Source of the DNA: Hydrogenivirga caldilitoris
GTDB taxonomy: Bacteria > Aquificota > Aquificia > Aquificales > Aquificaceae
Reading direction: 5' to 3'
NCBI RefSeq assembly: GCF_003664005.1
Contig: NZ_RCCJ01000001.1
Location: forward strand, 1,550,001-1,614,000
DNA length: 64,000 bases
Below are positions 34,630 through 42,788 of the stretch, piece after piece (the first letter of the stretch is position 1; every line of letters starts with the position of its first letter). The notes beneath the pieces were generated by a model, which did no database searches, had not been told where the DNA came from, and saw only the letters and a list, made by a program, of their open reading frames with translations. The translations under genes and the position numbers were made by a program.

Positions 34630-35940
34630 ATGCTTGAACTACTTACAGAAAAATTTGGAGGAACTCTATCAAAGCTTAAAGGTGCAAGGAAGTTAACCGA
34701 CAAGGTGATAAATGATGCTCTGAGAGATATAAGGTTAGCTCTCCTTGAGGCGGACGTAGACTATGAAGTAGCGAAAAGCTTCCTCAAGAGGGTAAGGGAG
34801 AGGGCACTCTCTCAGGAGGTTAAGAGGAACCTCTCTCCTGCGGAGCAGGTCATAACGATAGTTTACGAAGAACTCGTAAACATACTGGGCAAGGAGAAGG
34901 AGGACCTCAAGAAGGGAACCGTTCTCTTTGTCGGTCTTCAGGGAACCGGTAAGACAACGACGATAGGAAAGATAGCTAATCTTCTTAAGAAGAAAGGCTT
35001 TAAGGTTGCCGTCTCCTCAACAGACGTCAGGCGTCCGGCGGCGATGCTCCAGCTGGAAAGGCTCGCCGAGAGGATAGGCGTACCTTACTACTCCTTTGAG
35101 GAAGGGCTCTCTGCGGTTCAGATAGCCGAGAGAGCGGTCCAGAGGGCAAAACAGGATGGAGTAGACTACCTTCTCCTTGACACCGCCGGAAGGCTCCACG
35201 TAGATGAGGAGCTCATGGAGGAGCTCAAAGAGATAAAGGAAAGGGTGAAGCCCTCGGAGATAATCTACGTTGCAGATGCAATGCAGGGTCAAACGGCTCT
35301 TGAGACGGCAAAGACCTTCCACGAGCTCTTAGGTCTGACAGGGGTTGTTCTCACCAAGATGGACGGTGACGCGAGGGGAGGTTTAGCTCTCTCGGTGAGG
35401 GAAAGCCTGGGGGTTCCCATAAAGTTCATAGGAGTGGGTGAGAAGGTTGAGGACATAGAACCCTTCTATCCCGACAGGATAGCCCAGAGGATACTCGGGC
35501 TGGGAGACATCCAGTCTCTGGTGGAGAGAGCTCAGGAGGTTATCCCCGAGGACAAGGCTCAGCACCTATCCGCAAAGGTTCTTGCCGGAGACTTTAACCT
35601 TGAGGACCTGAGGGATATGCTCAGAATGATTCAGAATATGGGACCCCTGGACAAGCTCTTGGGGATGATACCCGGTATAGGTGCCCAGATGAAGAACATA
35701 AAGGTGGACGAGAAGCAGTTCAAAAGGATAGAGGCGGTGATAAACTCCATGACGCCCGAAGAGAGAAGGAATCCCAGAATCATAAACATGAGCAGGAAGA
35801 AGAGAATTGCTGCAGGAAGCGGGACAAGCATATCCGAGGTGAATAAGGTTCTCAAGAGATACGAGGAGATGAGAAAGATGATGAGGAAGATGAAGGGGAT
35901 GGCAGGGATGCCCCTACCGAAGTTCCCCTTCAAATTTTAA
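34630..35940 (+). CDS. ffh: Signal recognition particle protein Ffh (SRP54)
   Basis: 436 aa GTPase that delivers membrane-protein nascent chains to the translocon. N domain 1-85; G domain with G1 G-L-Q-G-T-G-K-T near 106-113, D-T-A-G-R near 188 and [10 protein letters not shown] near 245; methionine-rich M domain from about 320 to the end with [10 protein letters not shown], which binds 4.5S RNA and signal sequences. No 4.5S RNA gene was found nearby. Confidence 0.97.
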   Translation: MLELLTEKFGGTLSKLKGARKLTDKVINDALRDIRLALLEADVDYEVAKSFLKRVRERALSQEVKRNLSPAEQVITIVYEELVNILGKEKEDLKKGTVLFVGLQGTGKTTTIGKIANLLKKKGFKVAVSSTDVRRPAAMLQLERLAERIGVPYYSFEEGLSAVQIAERAVQRAKQDGVDYLLLDTAGRLHVDEELMEELKEIKERVKPSEIIYVADAMQGQTALETAKTFHELLGLTGVVLTKMDGDARGGLALSVRESLGVPIKFIGVGEKVEDIEPFYPDRIAQRILGLGDIQSLVERAQEVIPEDKAQHLSAKVLAGDFNLEDLRDMLRMIQNMGPLDKLLGMIPGIGAQMKNIKVDEKQFKRIEAVINSMTPEERRNPRIINMSRKKRIAAGSGTSISEVNKVLKRYEEMRKMMRKMKGMAGMPLPKFPFKF

Positions 35941-35946
35941 CGGAAT

Positions 35947-36150
35947 TTACTGCTTCTGGGTTTCAGTGGCTTTCTTCTGCTTCTTCTTATGAGCTTTCTT
36001 CTTCTTTACCTTCTTCTGCTCCTTCTTAGCCGGTGCCTGTTGCTGGTCCTGAGCCGGTGCCTGCTGCTCCTGAGCGGGTGCCGCCTGCTCAGCTGCCATA
36101 ACAGAGCCTGCGAAAAGTACAGCCAGTAAAGCTGAAAGTAGCTTCTTCAT
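35947..36150 (-). CDS. Small secreted Ala/Gln/Lys-rich protein
   Basis: 67 aa from the ATG at 36150 (GAGGAGGG about 9 nt upstream); a longer in-frame start at 36198 would disrupt the signal peptide. Residues 1-20 are a clear Sec signal (M-K-K-L-L-S-A-L-L-A). The mature part is a low-complexity A-P-A-Q repeat followed by a very basic lysine-rich tail. Not a known family to me. It lies 48 bp downstream of the histidine kinase and may belong to that operon, acting in the periplasm or as a cell-wall or anion-binding peptide. Confidence 0.72.
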   Translation of the reverse strand: MKKLLSALLAVLFAGSVMAAEQAAPAQEQQAPAQDQQQAPAKKEQKKVKKKKAHKKKQKKATETQKQ

Positions 36151-36198
36151 GCCTTTTCCCTCCTCTGGGATTTTCTTACAGAAATGATAGTTTCCCAA

Positions 36199-37500
36199 TT
36201 ATGAAGAATTGATGAAAAAGCATAAACTGACCTTTGTCCCCTTCCCCCTCTCGCTCTCTAAACCCAGACCGAATCCGTGCAAGTCTGCAATCGCTTTAAC
36301 TATAGACAACCCCAACCCAAAACCTTCCTTTTCCGTATTCTCCCTGTAAAACCTATCAAAGACACGCTCCTTATCCTCTATACCCACACCGGTATCCTCA
36401 ACAATTACACAACCCCTGTCGTAGTAAAGTCGTATCAGTCCTCCCTGAGGTGTGTATTTGTAGCTGTTCTCTATGAGGTTACCTATAGCTATCTTCAAGT
36501 ACTCCTTATCCGCAAAGACTTCTACATCTTCGTGGGGATACTCAACCCTGAAGTTGTGGGTTCTACGCAGAAAATCGTACTCTTCATCAAGCTCTGCAAA
36601 GAGCTCCATAAGGTTCACCTTGCTCCGTCTTACAGGTATCCCGCTCTCAAGCCTCATGAGTAACATGAGGTTGTTTATAATCCTGAACATCTTCTCGGAC
36701 TGAACCTGTAAGTTCCTCACGACCTCATCAAACTTTTCTCTATCCTCATACAGCCCGTAACTGAGAAGGTCAAGCTGCCCTCTTATATAGGTGAGCGGCG
36801 TCTTAAGGGTATGGGCGAAGTTCGCTATGAATTCCCTCTGGAGGGTGAAAGTTCTCCTCAGCTTCTCAAGCATGTCGGCAAAGGTGTTTATGAGAACTGA
36901 AAACTCATCGTTCCCCTTTACCCTCTCTATATCAACATCCATATTTCCCTCATAAATCTCCTTTACCTTACCGGTAAGGTAAGTGAGGGGTTCCAGAACC
37001 CTCTTTGTGAGGAGAACTATCAGTAGGGAGGTTATCGCAGATATTGCCAGGGAAACCAAGAAGGAGAGGAGGTTAGCTCTGTATATGTAGGATATGTCTA
37101 TCTCGCTCAAGAATATGAGGCTATAACCTCCTAACCTCTTGGTAAGGAATATGTAGTCTCCCCTCGCACCGCTTCTTTCACCGACCAGATCCCGTGGGTC
37201 AAAGGGAAGGGGTTCTTTAGGAAGGTTCTTCGCGTATACAACCTCCCCTCTTTTATTAATTACCACAACGCCGACATCTTCAGATGCAAGCTCGTCCACC
37301 ACGTTTTTAACGTACAGTCTCGGATGCTTGTAATGCTTCCTGTACAGGTCTATAACCGGTGTAACGTAGCTGTCTATACGGTCTATTGAATGTTGAATTG
37401 ATACACCCTTAACTATCATGGTGAGGAGTAGAACGGTAAGGATATTGCTTACAAGGTAAACACCCAAGAATATAAGGAGTACCTTAAACTTGATTGACAT
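36199..37500 (-). CDS. Membrane sensor histidine kinase
   Basis: 433 aa. Transmembrane helices about 5-30 and 143-165 flank a periplasmic sensor (31-142). HAMP follows at 166-218. The HisKA phospho-site H230 is in N-F-A-H-T-L-K-T-P-L; the residue after H is T rather than E/D, as in PhoQ-like kinases (H-S-L-K-T-P-L). The ATPase domain has N-box N341/N345 and G1 D-T-G-V-G at 369-373, G2 G-L-G-L-S. It overlaps the regulator gene by 17 bp. The signal is unknown. Confidence 0.93.
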   Translation of the reverse strand: MSIKFKVLLIFLGVYLVSNILTVLLLTMIVKGVSIQHSIDRIDSYVTPVIDLYRKHYKHPRLYVKNVVDELASEDVGVVVINKRGEVVYAKNLPKEPLPFDPRDLVGERSGARGDYIFLTKRLGGYSLIFLSEIDISYIYRANLLSFLVSLAISAITSLLIVLLTKRVLEPLTYLTGKVKEIYEGNMDVDIERVKGNDEFSVLINTFADMLEKLRRTFTLQREFIANFAHTLKTPLTYIRGQLDLLSYGLYEDREKFDEVVRNLQVQSEKMFRIINNLMLLMRLESGIPVRRSKVNLMELFAELDEEYDFLRRTHNFRVEYPHEDVEVFADKEYLKIAIGNLIENSYKYTPQGGLIRLYYDRGCVIVEDTGVGIEDKERVFDRFYRENTEKEGFGLGLSIVKAIADLHGFGLGLESERGKGTKVSLCFFINSS

Positions 37501-38164
37501 CGCCCTTTAACATATAACCCCAACCGCGCACTGTTTTAATCAGGGTATGCTCCCTGTCACCAAGCTTTCTCCTTAGGTTCTTAATGTAAACGTCAACTAT
37601 GTTAGAGCCCTCCTCATGGTTACCTCCCCAGACTCTTGCGTATATCCTTTCCCTGCTCAGAGCCGTGTTTACGTTTTCCGCAAGGAATTTTAAAAGCTCA
37701 AACTCCCTTCTTGTAAGGTTCAAAACCTCCCCTCTGTACGTAACCTCTCTTGTAGAGGGGCTCACAACCAGATCACCCACTTTTAAGAGGTCTCCCTTTT
37801 CGCCGTATCTCCTGAGTACCGCTTTTATCCTCGCGGATAGCTCCTTCAGGGAAAAGGGTTTCGTTATGTAGTCGTCGGCACCGGTTTGCAAGCCCTCCAC
37901 CTTGTCCTCCACCTGTGACTTTGCGGTCAGTATTATTATCGGTGTGTCCCTTGTTTCCCTTATCCGCCTGCAAACCTTCAGCCCGTCCATCCTCGGAAGC
38001 ATAAGGTCCAGCAAAACAAGGGTGTAATCGCATTCCAGAGCTTTCCTGACAGCGGAGAGACCGTCTCTGACCCAGTCAACGGAGAAACCTTCATGGGTCA
38101 ACCACTGAAGAAGCATCTCCCCTATGGATATATCATCCTCCACCAGCAGTATCTTTCTGTCCAT
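37484..38164 (-). CDS. OmpR/PhoB-family response regulator
   Basis: 226 aa. Receiver residues are intact: D10/D11, phosphoacceptor D53 in L-L-D-L-M-L-P, T80 and K102 in T-K-P-F. The C-terminal winged helix (about 128-222) has L-T-R-R-E-F-E-L-L and N-I-V-D-V-Y-I-K-N-L-R-R-K-L recognition helix. It is the first gene of the regulator-kinase-small protein operon and may control its own promoter. Confidence 0.95.
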   Translation of the reverse strand: MDRKILLVEDDISIGEMLLQWLTHEGFSVDWVRDGLSAVRKALECDYTLVLLDLMLPRMDGLKVCRRIRETRDTPIIILTAKSQVEDKVEGLQTGADDYITKPFSLKELSARIKAVLRRYGEKGDLLKVGDLVVSPSTREVTYRGEVLNLTRREFELLKFLAENVNTALSRERIYARVWGGNHEEGSNIVDVYIKNLRRKLGDREHTLIKTVRGWGYMLKGDVNQV

Positions 38165-38178
38165 GGAGCAAGCTATAA

Positions 38179-38219
38179 TTTAAAGCGGGCTTTATGAAAA
38201 GTGTCAAGGGTGATATAAT
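38179..38219. promoter_or_regulatory. Divergent promoters of the two-component operon and rpsP
   Basis: Minus strand: TTGACA at 38207-38202, 17-bp spacer, TTTAAA at 38184-38179, 14 nt before the regulator ATG. Plus strand: TATAAT at 38214-38219 with a normal leader and GAGGAGG before the rpsP ATG at 38250. Confidence 0.5.
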
Positions 38220-38249
38220 AATCTGCTCAGGTTTTGAGGAGGAAAGAAT

Positions 38250-38576
38250 ATGGCAGTAAGGATAAGACTCGCTAAGTTCGGAAGGAGACACCACCCCATA
38301 TACAGGATAGTGGTTATGGACGCCAAGTCCCCCAGAGAGGGAGCTTACATTGACATACTCGGCACTTATGACCCAAAGAGGAAGGTTTTACTTGATATAA
38401 AGCCGGAGAAGATAAAAGTCTGGCTTGAAAAGGGTGTTGAGGTAGCCCACAGGGCTAAAGCGATATTTGAGATGGCTGGTATTCTTAATGAAATCGTTCC
38501 AGAGGGATGCGAACTCAAGAAGGTTGGCGATTACTGGGTACCCAAGAAGAAAACCACCAAGGAGGTGCACTCATGA
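38250..38576 (+). CDS. rpsP: 30S ribosomal protein S16
   Basis: 108 aa. [20 protein letters not shown] is diagnostic, followed by L-G-T-Y-D-P and W-L-E-K-G-V. It has about 25 residues of C-terminal extension rich in lysine relative to the shortest S16. Its stop overlaps khpA (ATGA), the common rpsP-KH pair. Confidence 0.97.
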   Translation: MAVRIRLAKFGRRHHPIYRIVVMDAKSPREGAYIDILGTYDPKRKVLLDIKPEKIKVWLEKGVEVAHRAKAIFEMAGILNEIVPEGCELKKVGDYWVPKKKTTKEVHS

Positions 38577-38812
38577 GCGCTATGAAGGATATCGTTGAGA
38601 CGACCGCCAGGTCCCTTGTGGACAACCCCGATAAGGTTCAGGTCACAGAGATTGAAGGGGAGAAGACCATTGTCATTGAACTCAGGGTTGACCCTGCTGA
38701 GCTTGGAAAGGTTATAGGCAAGCAGGGAAGGATTGCAAGAGCCCTCAGAACTCTCCTCTCAGCCATGGGTAGGAAAACCGGAAAGAGGGTCGTTTTAGAG
38801 ATTTTAGAGTGA
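38573..38812 (+). CDS. khpA: KhpA-like KH-domain RNA-binding protein
   Basis: 79 aa from the ATG at 38573, which has AAGGAGGTG upstream. A single KH domain with the [12 protein letters not shown] GxxG-type loop (G-K-Q-G) near 51-62. KhpA family proteins bind RNA and in Gram-positives affect division and sRNA control. A GC-rich terminator follows within 7 bp of the stop. Confidence 0.92.
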   Translation: MSAMKDIVETTARSLVDNPDKVQVTEIEGEKTIVIELRVDPAELGKVIGKQGRIARALRTLLSAMGRKTGKRVVLEILE

Positions 38813-38818
38813 TATATG

Positions 38819-38840
38819 ACCCCGCTTTGGCGGGGTGTTT
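38819..38840 (+). terminator. Rho-independent terminator after khpA
   Basis: ACCCCGC (38819-38825), loop TTTG, GCGGGGT (38830-38836), then GTTT. A perfect 7-bp GC stem with a weak T-run; it separates rpsP-khpA from convergent yraN, whose stop is at 38840. Confidence 0.75.
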
Positions 38841-39172
38841 CAATAATATCCAAGATTTTTATAGTGCTCAATACGTCCCTCCAAAACAACCAGAAGGTCT
38901 ATCCTGAAGGGCATGTCAAGGGATCTTTCCTCCATAAATCTGAAGACACAGGATAGCATACGCGTGAGCTTCTTTGCGTTGAACCTTTCAGCAGGGTGTC
39001 CAAACTCTGTATCCCTACCTCCCTTTACCTCAACAAAGACGAGCTCCTTCCCCTCTAATGCAACTATATCTATTTCTCCCGAACCACAGTGATAATTCTT
39101 GGCAAGGATTAAGTACCCGAGGTTTTCAAGATAACGTGCCGCTATCTCCTCGTACTCACTACCCCTCCTCAT
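38840..39172 (-). CDS. yraN: YraN/UPF0102 family putative endonuclease
   Basis: 110 aa restriction-endonuclease-like fold. E-x-Y-L at the start, G-E-I-D-I-V-A near 32-38 and V-F-V-E-V-K-G near 45-51 give the D-(x)n-E-x-K catalytic pattern. Widely conserved; function not established, though a role in DNA processing is suspected. It overlaps rfaE1 by 14 bp and ends at the khpA terminator. Confidence 0.93.
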   Translation of the reverse strand: MRRGSEYEEIAARYLENLGYLILAKNYHCGSGEIDIVALEGKELVFVEVKGGRDTEFGHPAERFNAKKLTRMLSCVFRFMEERSLDMPFRIDLLVVLEGRIEHYKNLGYY

Positions 39173-40106
39173 CTATCTCCCTAAGTATCTCCTCAGGAGT
39201 AACACTCGCTGTTCCAAACTCACCCACCACTATACCCGCACACAGGTTAGCGAGCTCGCAGGCTTCCTCCCACGTGGCTCCTGCAAGATAAAAGGCGGTG
39301 AGTGTAGCTATAACCGTGTCTCCAGCTCCGGTAACGTCGTAAACCTCCCTCGCTCTGGCAGGAAAGGTTTTCACATCTTCTCTGAAGAGGGTCATTCCCT
39401 TGGCTCCTCTTGTGACCACGAGTGTTTCAAGCTCAAGTTCTCTCTTCAAGACTTTTCCCAAGACTTCAACGCTCTCCTCTCCGAGAGGGTCAGTCATAGC
39501 TCTGAGTTCCTTCTCGTTTGGTGTTATAAGGTTAGCACCTGCATACAGGGGTTTATTTACAGGTCTTGGGTCTATTGCATAAAACAGCTCCCTATCCCTT
39601 ATAACCTCTACCACCCTGTGGGTCACAACACCTTTAGCATAGTCCGACACTATAACACCGTCGTACTTGCCCTCCTGGATAACCTCTATCACGTGTTTCA
39701 GGGCATTGCCACCTATCTTACTCCTATCTTCCCTGTCTATCCTGAGTAGCTGCTGAGACATAGAAACAACCCTTGTTTTTTCAGTTGTAGGTCTGTTATC
39801 CTCAGCCAGTCTGGACTCTATCCCTTTCTCCTTCAAAAGTTCAATCAACTGCTCTCCAGACCTGTCCTCACCTATCACGCCGGCTAAGGTTGTGTTCACA
39901 CCCAGAGAGGCGAGGTTGTTTGCAACGTTTCCTGCTCCACCCAGGCGAACTTCCTCCCTCTCAACCTCAACTATAGGCACCGGAGCTTCGGGTGATATCC
40001 TTTCAACTCTTCCGTACAGGTATCTGTCAAGGATAACATCTCCAACAACGAGTATTCTCAGCTCCCGGAGTTTTTCTAAGAGATTCTTGACCCTTTCAGT
40101 ATCCAT
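39159..40106 (-). CDS. rfaE1: D-glycero-beta-D-manno-heptose-7-phosphate kinase (HldE/RfaE domain I only)
   Basis: 315 aa ribokinase/PfkB-fold kinase of LPS inner-core heptose synthesis. G-D-V-I-L-D-R-Y-L-Y-G near 22-32, G-G-A-G-N-V-A-N-N near 56-64 and the anion-hole D-V-T-G-A-G-D-T near 260-267 with catalytic aspartate. The nucleotidyltransferase half of E. coli HldE is absent, so the second activity must be on another gene. Presence implies a Gram-negative outer membrane with heptose. One base after the lysC stop. Confidence 0.9.
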   Translation of the reverse strand: MDTERVKNLLEKLRELRILVVGDVILDRYLYGRVERISPEAPVPIVEVEREEVRLGGAGNVANNLASLGVNTTLAGVIGEDRSGEQLIELLKEKGIESRLAEDNRPTTEKTRVVSMSQQLLRIDREDRSKIGGNALKHVIEVIQEGKYDGVIVSDYAKGVVTHRVVEVIRDRELFYAIDPRPVNKPLYAGANLITPNEKELRAMTDPLGEESVEVLGKVLKRELELETLVVTRGAKGMTLFREDVKTFPARAREVYDVTGAGDTVIATLTAFYLAGATWEEACELANLCAGIVVGEFGTASVTPEEILREIDEEG

Positions 40107-40107
40107 C

Positions 40108-41346
40108 TCAGTTTTCGTTTTCTACCTTAATTTCCTCACCGTCCTCTATGAAAGCCTCGTGAAGAGCCCTAACCGCAAGTTCCGCATATTTTTCATCTAT
40201 CAAACAGGATATCTTTATCTCTGAGGTGGATATAGCCATTATGTTTATGCCGTTCTTTGAAAGCACATCAAACATCTTTGCGGCGGTTCCATAAGAGCTC
40301 CTCATACCCAAACCCACTATGGAAACCTTAGCAACCCTATCGTCCCTCACAACCGCACTCGCCCCTATCTCCTGGGAAACCTTCTTTACGATTTCCTCAG
40401 CCTTTGGAGCGTCAGATCTGTTGACGGTAAAGGACATATCGGTGTATCCTTCGTGGGATATGTTCTGGACTATCATGTCAACAACTATGTGAGCTTCTCC
40501 CAAGGCTTTGAATAGTTTTGCAGCTATACCAGGTTTGTCTGGAACTCTAACTACGGTAATTCTTGACTCTTTTGTATCTACCGTTATACCTCTTACAGCT
40601 ACCTTCTCCATAATCTCATCCTCCGGGACTATCCAGGTTCCCTCTTCTTCAACGAAGGAACTCCTAACATGTATTCTAACCCCATACTTGGCAGCGAACT
40701 CAACACTCCTTATCTGCATAACTTTTGCACCAAGGGAAGCGAGCTCCAGCATCTCTTCATAGGATATGTAAGGTATCTTTCTGGCGTTAGGGACTATACG
40801 GGGATCTGCGGTAAATACTCCCGTCACATCAGTGTAAATCTCACAATCAGCCTGAAGAGCCGCTGCAAGGGCAACGGCAGTAGTATCTGAGCCACCTCTA
40901 CCTAAGGTTGTAATCTCCCAGTCCTCAGTTATACCCTGAAAACCTGCAACAACAGGTACGTAACCTTCGTTTATAAGATTCTTTAATCTCTGGGTTCCTA
41001 TCTTTTTAATCCGAGCTTTGGTATGCACCTCATCGGTTACTATGGGTACCTGCCACCCACAGAGGCTTATAGCCGGATATCCGAGCTTCCTGAGTGTCAT
41101 AGCAAAGAGGGCGATAGCCTTCTGCTCCCCTGTTGCCAAGAGCATGTCCATCTCTCTTTCATTGGGAAACTCAGTTATCTCCCTGCTAAGGCTTATAAGC
41201 TTGTCCGTGTCACCTGCCATAGCTGAGGAGACAACAACCACCTTGTCTCCTCTCTTGAGGGTTTCCACAACCCGCCTTGCAGCGTTTTCTATCCTCTCCA
41301 CACTACCTACAGAGGTGCCTCCGAACTTCTGAACTACTATACCCAT
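40108..41346 (-). CDS. lysC: Aspartate kinase
   Basis: 412 aa, single alpha+beta-type monofunctional enzyme. The kinase motif [11 protein letters not shown] is at the start, and G-R-G-G-S-D-T-T-A near 150 is the aspartate/ATP site. Two C-terminal ACT domains (about 265-405) are expected to bind lysine and/or threonine for feedback control. First step of the Lys/Met/Thr pathway. A TATAAT box lies 17 nt before the ATG. Confidence 0.95.
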   Translation of the reverse strand: MGIVVQKFGGTSVGSVERIENAARRVVETLKRGDKVVVVSSAMAGDTDKLISLSREITEFPNEREMDMLLATGEQKAIALFAMTLRKLGYPAISLCGWQVPIVTDEVHTKARIKKIGTQRLKNLINEGYVPVVAGFQGITEDWEITTLGRGGSDTTAVALAAALQADCEIYTDVTGVFTADPRIVPNARKIPYISYEEMLELASLGAKVMQIRSVEFAAKYGVRIHVRSSFVEEEGTWIVPEDEIMEKVAVRGITVDTKESRITVVRVPDKPGIAAKLFKALGEAHIVVDMIVQNISHEGYTDMSFTVNRSDAPKAEEIVKKVSQEIGASAVVRDDRVAKVSIVGLGMRSSYGTAAKMFDVLSKNGINIMAISTSEIKISCLIDEKYAELAVRALHEAFIEDGEEIKVENEN

Positions 41347-41362
41347 GACTCACAGGCAAAAA

Positions 41363-41368
41363 ATTATA
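41363..41368 (-). promoter_or_regulatory. -10 box of lysC
   Basis: TATAAT on the minus strand, 16 nt between it and the lysC ATG at 41346. The predicted leader is about 10 nt or less. Confidence 0.45.
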
Positions 41369-41405
41369 ACATTTAGCGCAAGCGCCGATTTAACTACCAG
41401 AGATT

Positions 41406-42788
41406 ATGCTGAACAAGGTAGAGTTTGGTGAGTTTTCTATACTCTTTAAAGAGCTCGGGTTAGAATTTGCGGAGAATTCTGATATCAGCTTTGCAGACCT
41501 TATGAACTTGATACTCGGAGAGTTCAAAAACAAAGAACCTGTGGTTCCTGACCAACCTCAACCCTTCACAAAGGGCAAACCTGACCAAAACCCGGAAAGA
41601 GAGATAACGCCTGGGCTGTTAAGACTGGTACTCTTATCGGGAATCAATATCGGTGAAAAGGAGGAGCTTCCTGAACCGGAAAGAGTAAGGTCGCCTCTTC
41701 CCCGTGAAGGGTTATCTGATGGAAAACTCCAGACTGAAAGTCCTATATTCCCCATATCCGAAGAAGAACTTGCCGCACCCGTAGTAAAGCATGTGAGTGA
41801 CTATCCTGTGGAGGTAACATACGGTCAGGTATTTGGTGCAGAACCAAAGTCACGGGAGTATCCCGTAATTAGACCAGAGACTTCAGAGCCAGTCAGTATC
41901 CCCCCACAGAACACAGAAAAACAAACCAAAGGTTTAAATAGGCACTTAACCACCCAGTTCAAAGAGGAAAGCATCTTGAATGCTTTTGAAAGACCAGATT
42001 CAGAACAGAATACCCCTAAAGGCTACCTGATAACTAATACTTCAGAGATAAAGGAAAAACCATACATCTTCTATGCCGAAGCTGAGAATAGAACCGAAAG
42101 TATCCCCTCAGAGGTTGAAGAGTCCAGGACAGAGATACCTTTAAAAGAAGTTAAAGGGGAGAGAAAAGAACAGATAGATACAGGGAAAGAATTAAACAAC
42201 TTAGAAACTACCAGATGGCAGGATTCCTCGGATAAGACAGCCCAGAGACTAAAGGATGAAGTGAAAGGGGACGTATCCACAAACGCTGTCCAGGAAAAAA
42301 AACAGGGAGAGGAGAGGATAGTTAGCAAGGATAGAGGTGAAAGCTTCACGGACACAAGAAGGGAGAACCCCTCTTACTTCCAGAGCGTTGGAGAAAGGTA
42401 CCATACAGAAGAGGAAACCTTACAGGTTTACCGCAAGGACAATGCCCAACCTGCACAACACAGACCAGAAATTAAACATATAAATTTGAGGTTTGAGGAT
42501 GCAAGCTTCAGGTTCAGATTCCACAACGAAAGTATAAACGTGGAGATAAGGGTAAGCCAGGATATACACAAGCAATTATCCTATCTTGACGTCCAAAGGC
42601 TCAGCAGAAACATTGAAAGCCTCGGGATGAGCCTTGAAGGGCTTAAGGTAAACGGGAATGAACTCTTCTTCAAAAGCTCAAGAAACGGAAAGAGGGCGGA
42701 GAGGTTTAATATAAAGGAAGAGGATGGAACTGGTAAGGAAGTTCTTTATAGCTCTTCTGATAGTTCTGATTTCAGCTTACTCTTATAA
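41406..42788 (+). CDS. Putative flagellar hook-length control protein (FliK-like)
   Basis: 460 aa, mostly disordered: the first 370 residues are rich in E, P, Q, S, T and K with no clear fold. The last 100 residues form a compact beta/alpha domain (I-N-L-R-F-E-D, then V-E-I-R-V-S-Q, then S-L-G-M-S-L-E-G-L-K-V-N) that matches the general layout of the FliK C-terminal domain. Being first in a flgB-flgC-fliE-fliF operon supports this, but sequence identity is too low to be sure. The last 65 bp overlap the TPR gene. Extreme low-complexity makes homology searches hard. Confidence 0.55.
   Translation: MLNKVEFGEFSILFKELGLEFAENSDISFADLMNLILGEFKNKEPVVPDQPQPFTKGKPDQNPEREITPGLLRLVLLSGINIGEKEELPEPERVRSPLPREGLSDGKLQTESPIFPISEEELAAPVVKHVSDYPVEVTYGQVFGAEPKSREYPVIRPETSEPVSIPPQNTEKQTKGLNRHLTTQFKEESILNAFERPDSEQNTPKGYLITNTSEIKEKPYIFYAEAENRTESIPSEVEESRTEIPLKEVKGERKEQIDTGKELNNLETTRWQDSSDKTAQRLKDEVKGDVSTNAVQEKKQGEERIVSKDRGESFTDTRRENPSYFQSVGERYHTEEETLQVYRKDNAQPAQHRPEIKHINLRFEDASFRFRFHNESINVEIRVSQDIHKQLSYLDVQRLSRNIESLGMSLEGLKVNGNELFFKSSRNGKRAERFNIKEEDGTGKEVLYSSSDSSDFSLLL

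Noticed and set aside
41376-41385. GCGCAAGCGC palindrome between lysC and the FliK-like gene
   Set aside because: Only 10 bp, single copy; could be an operator but nothing else supports it.
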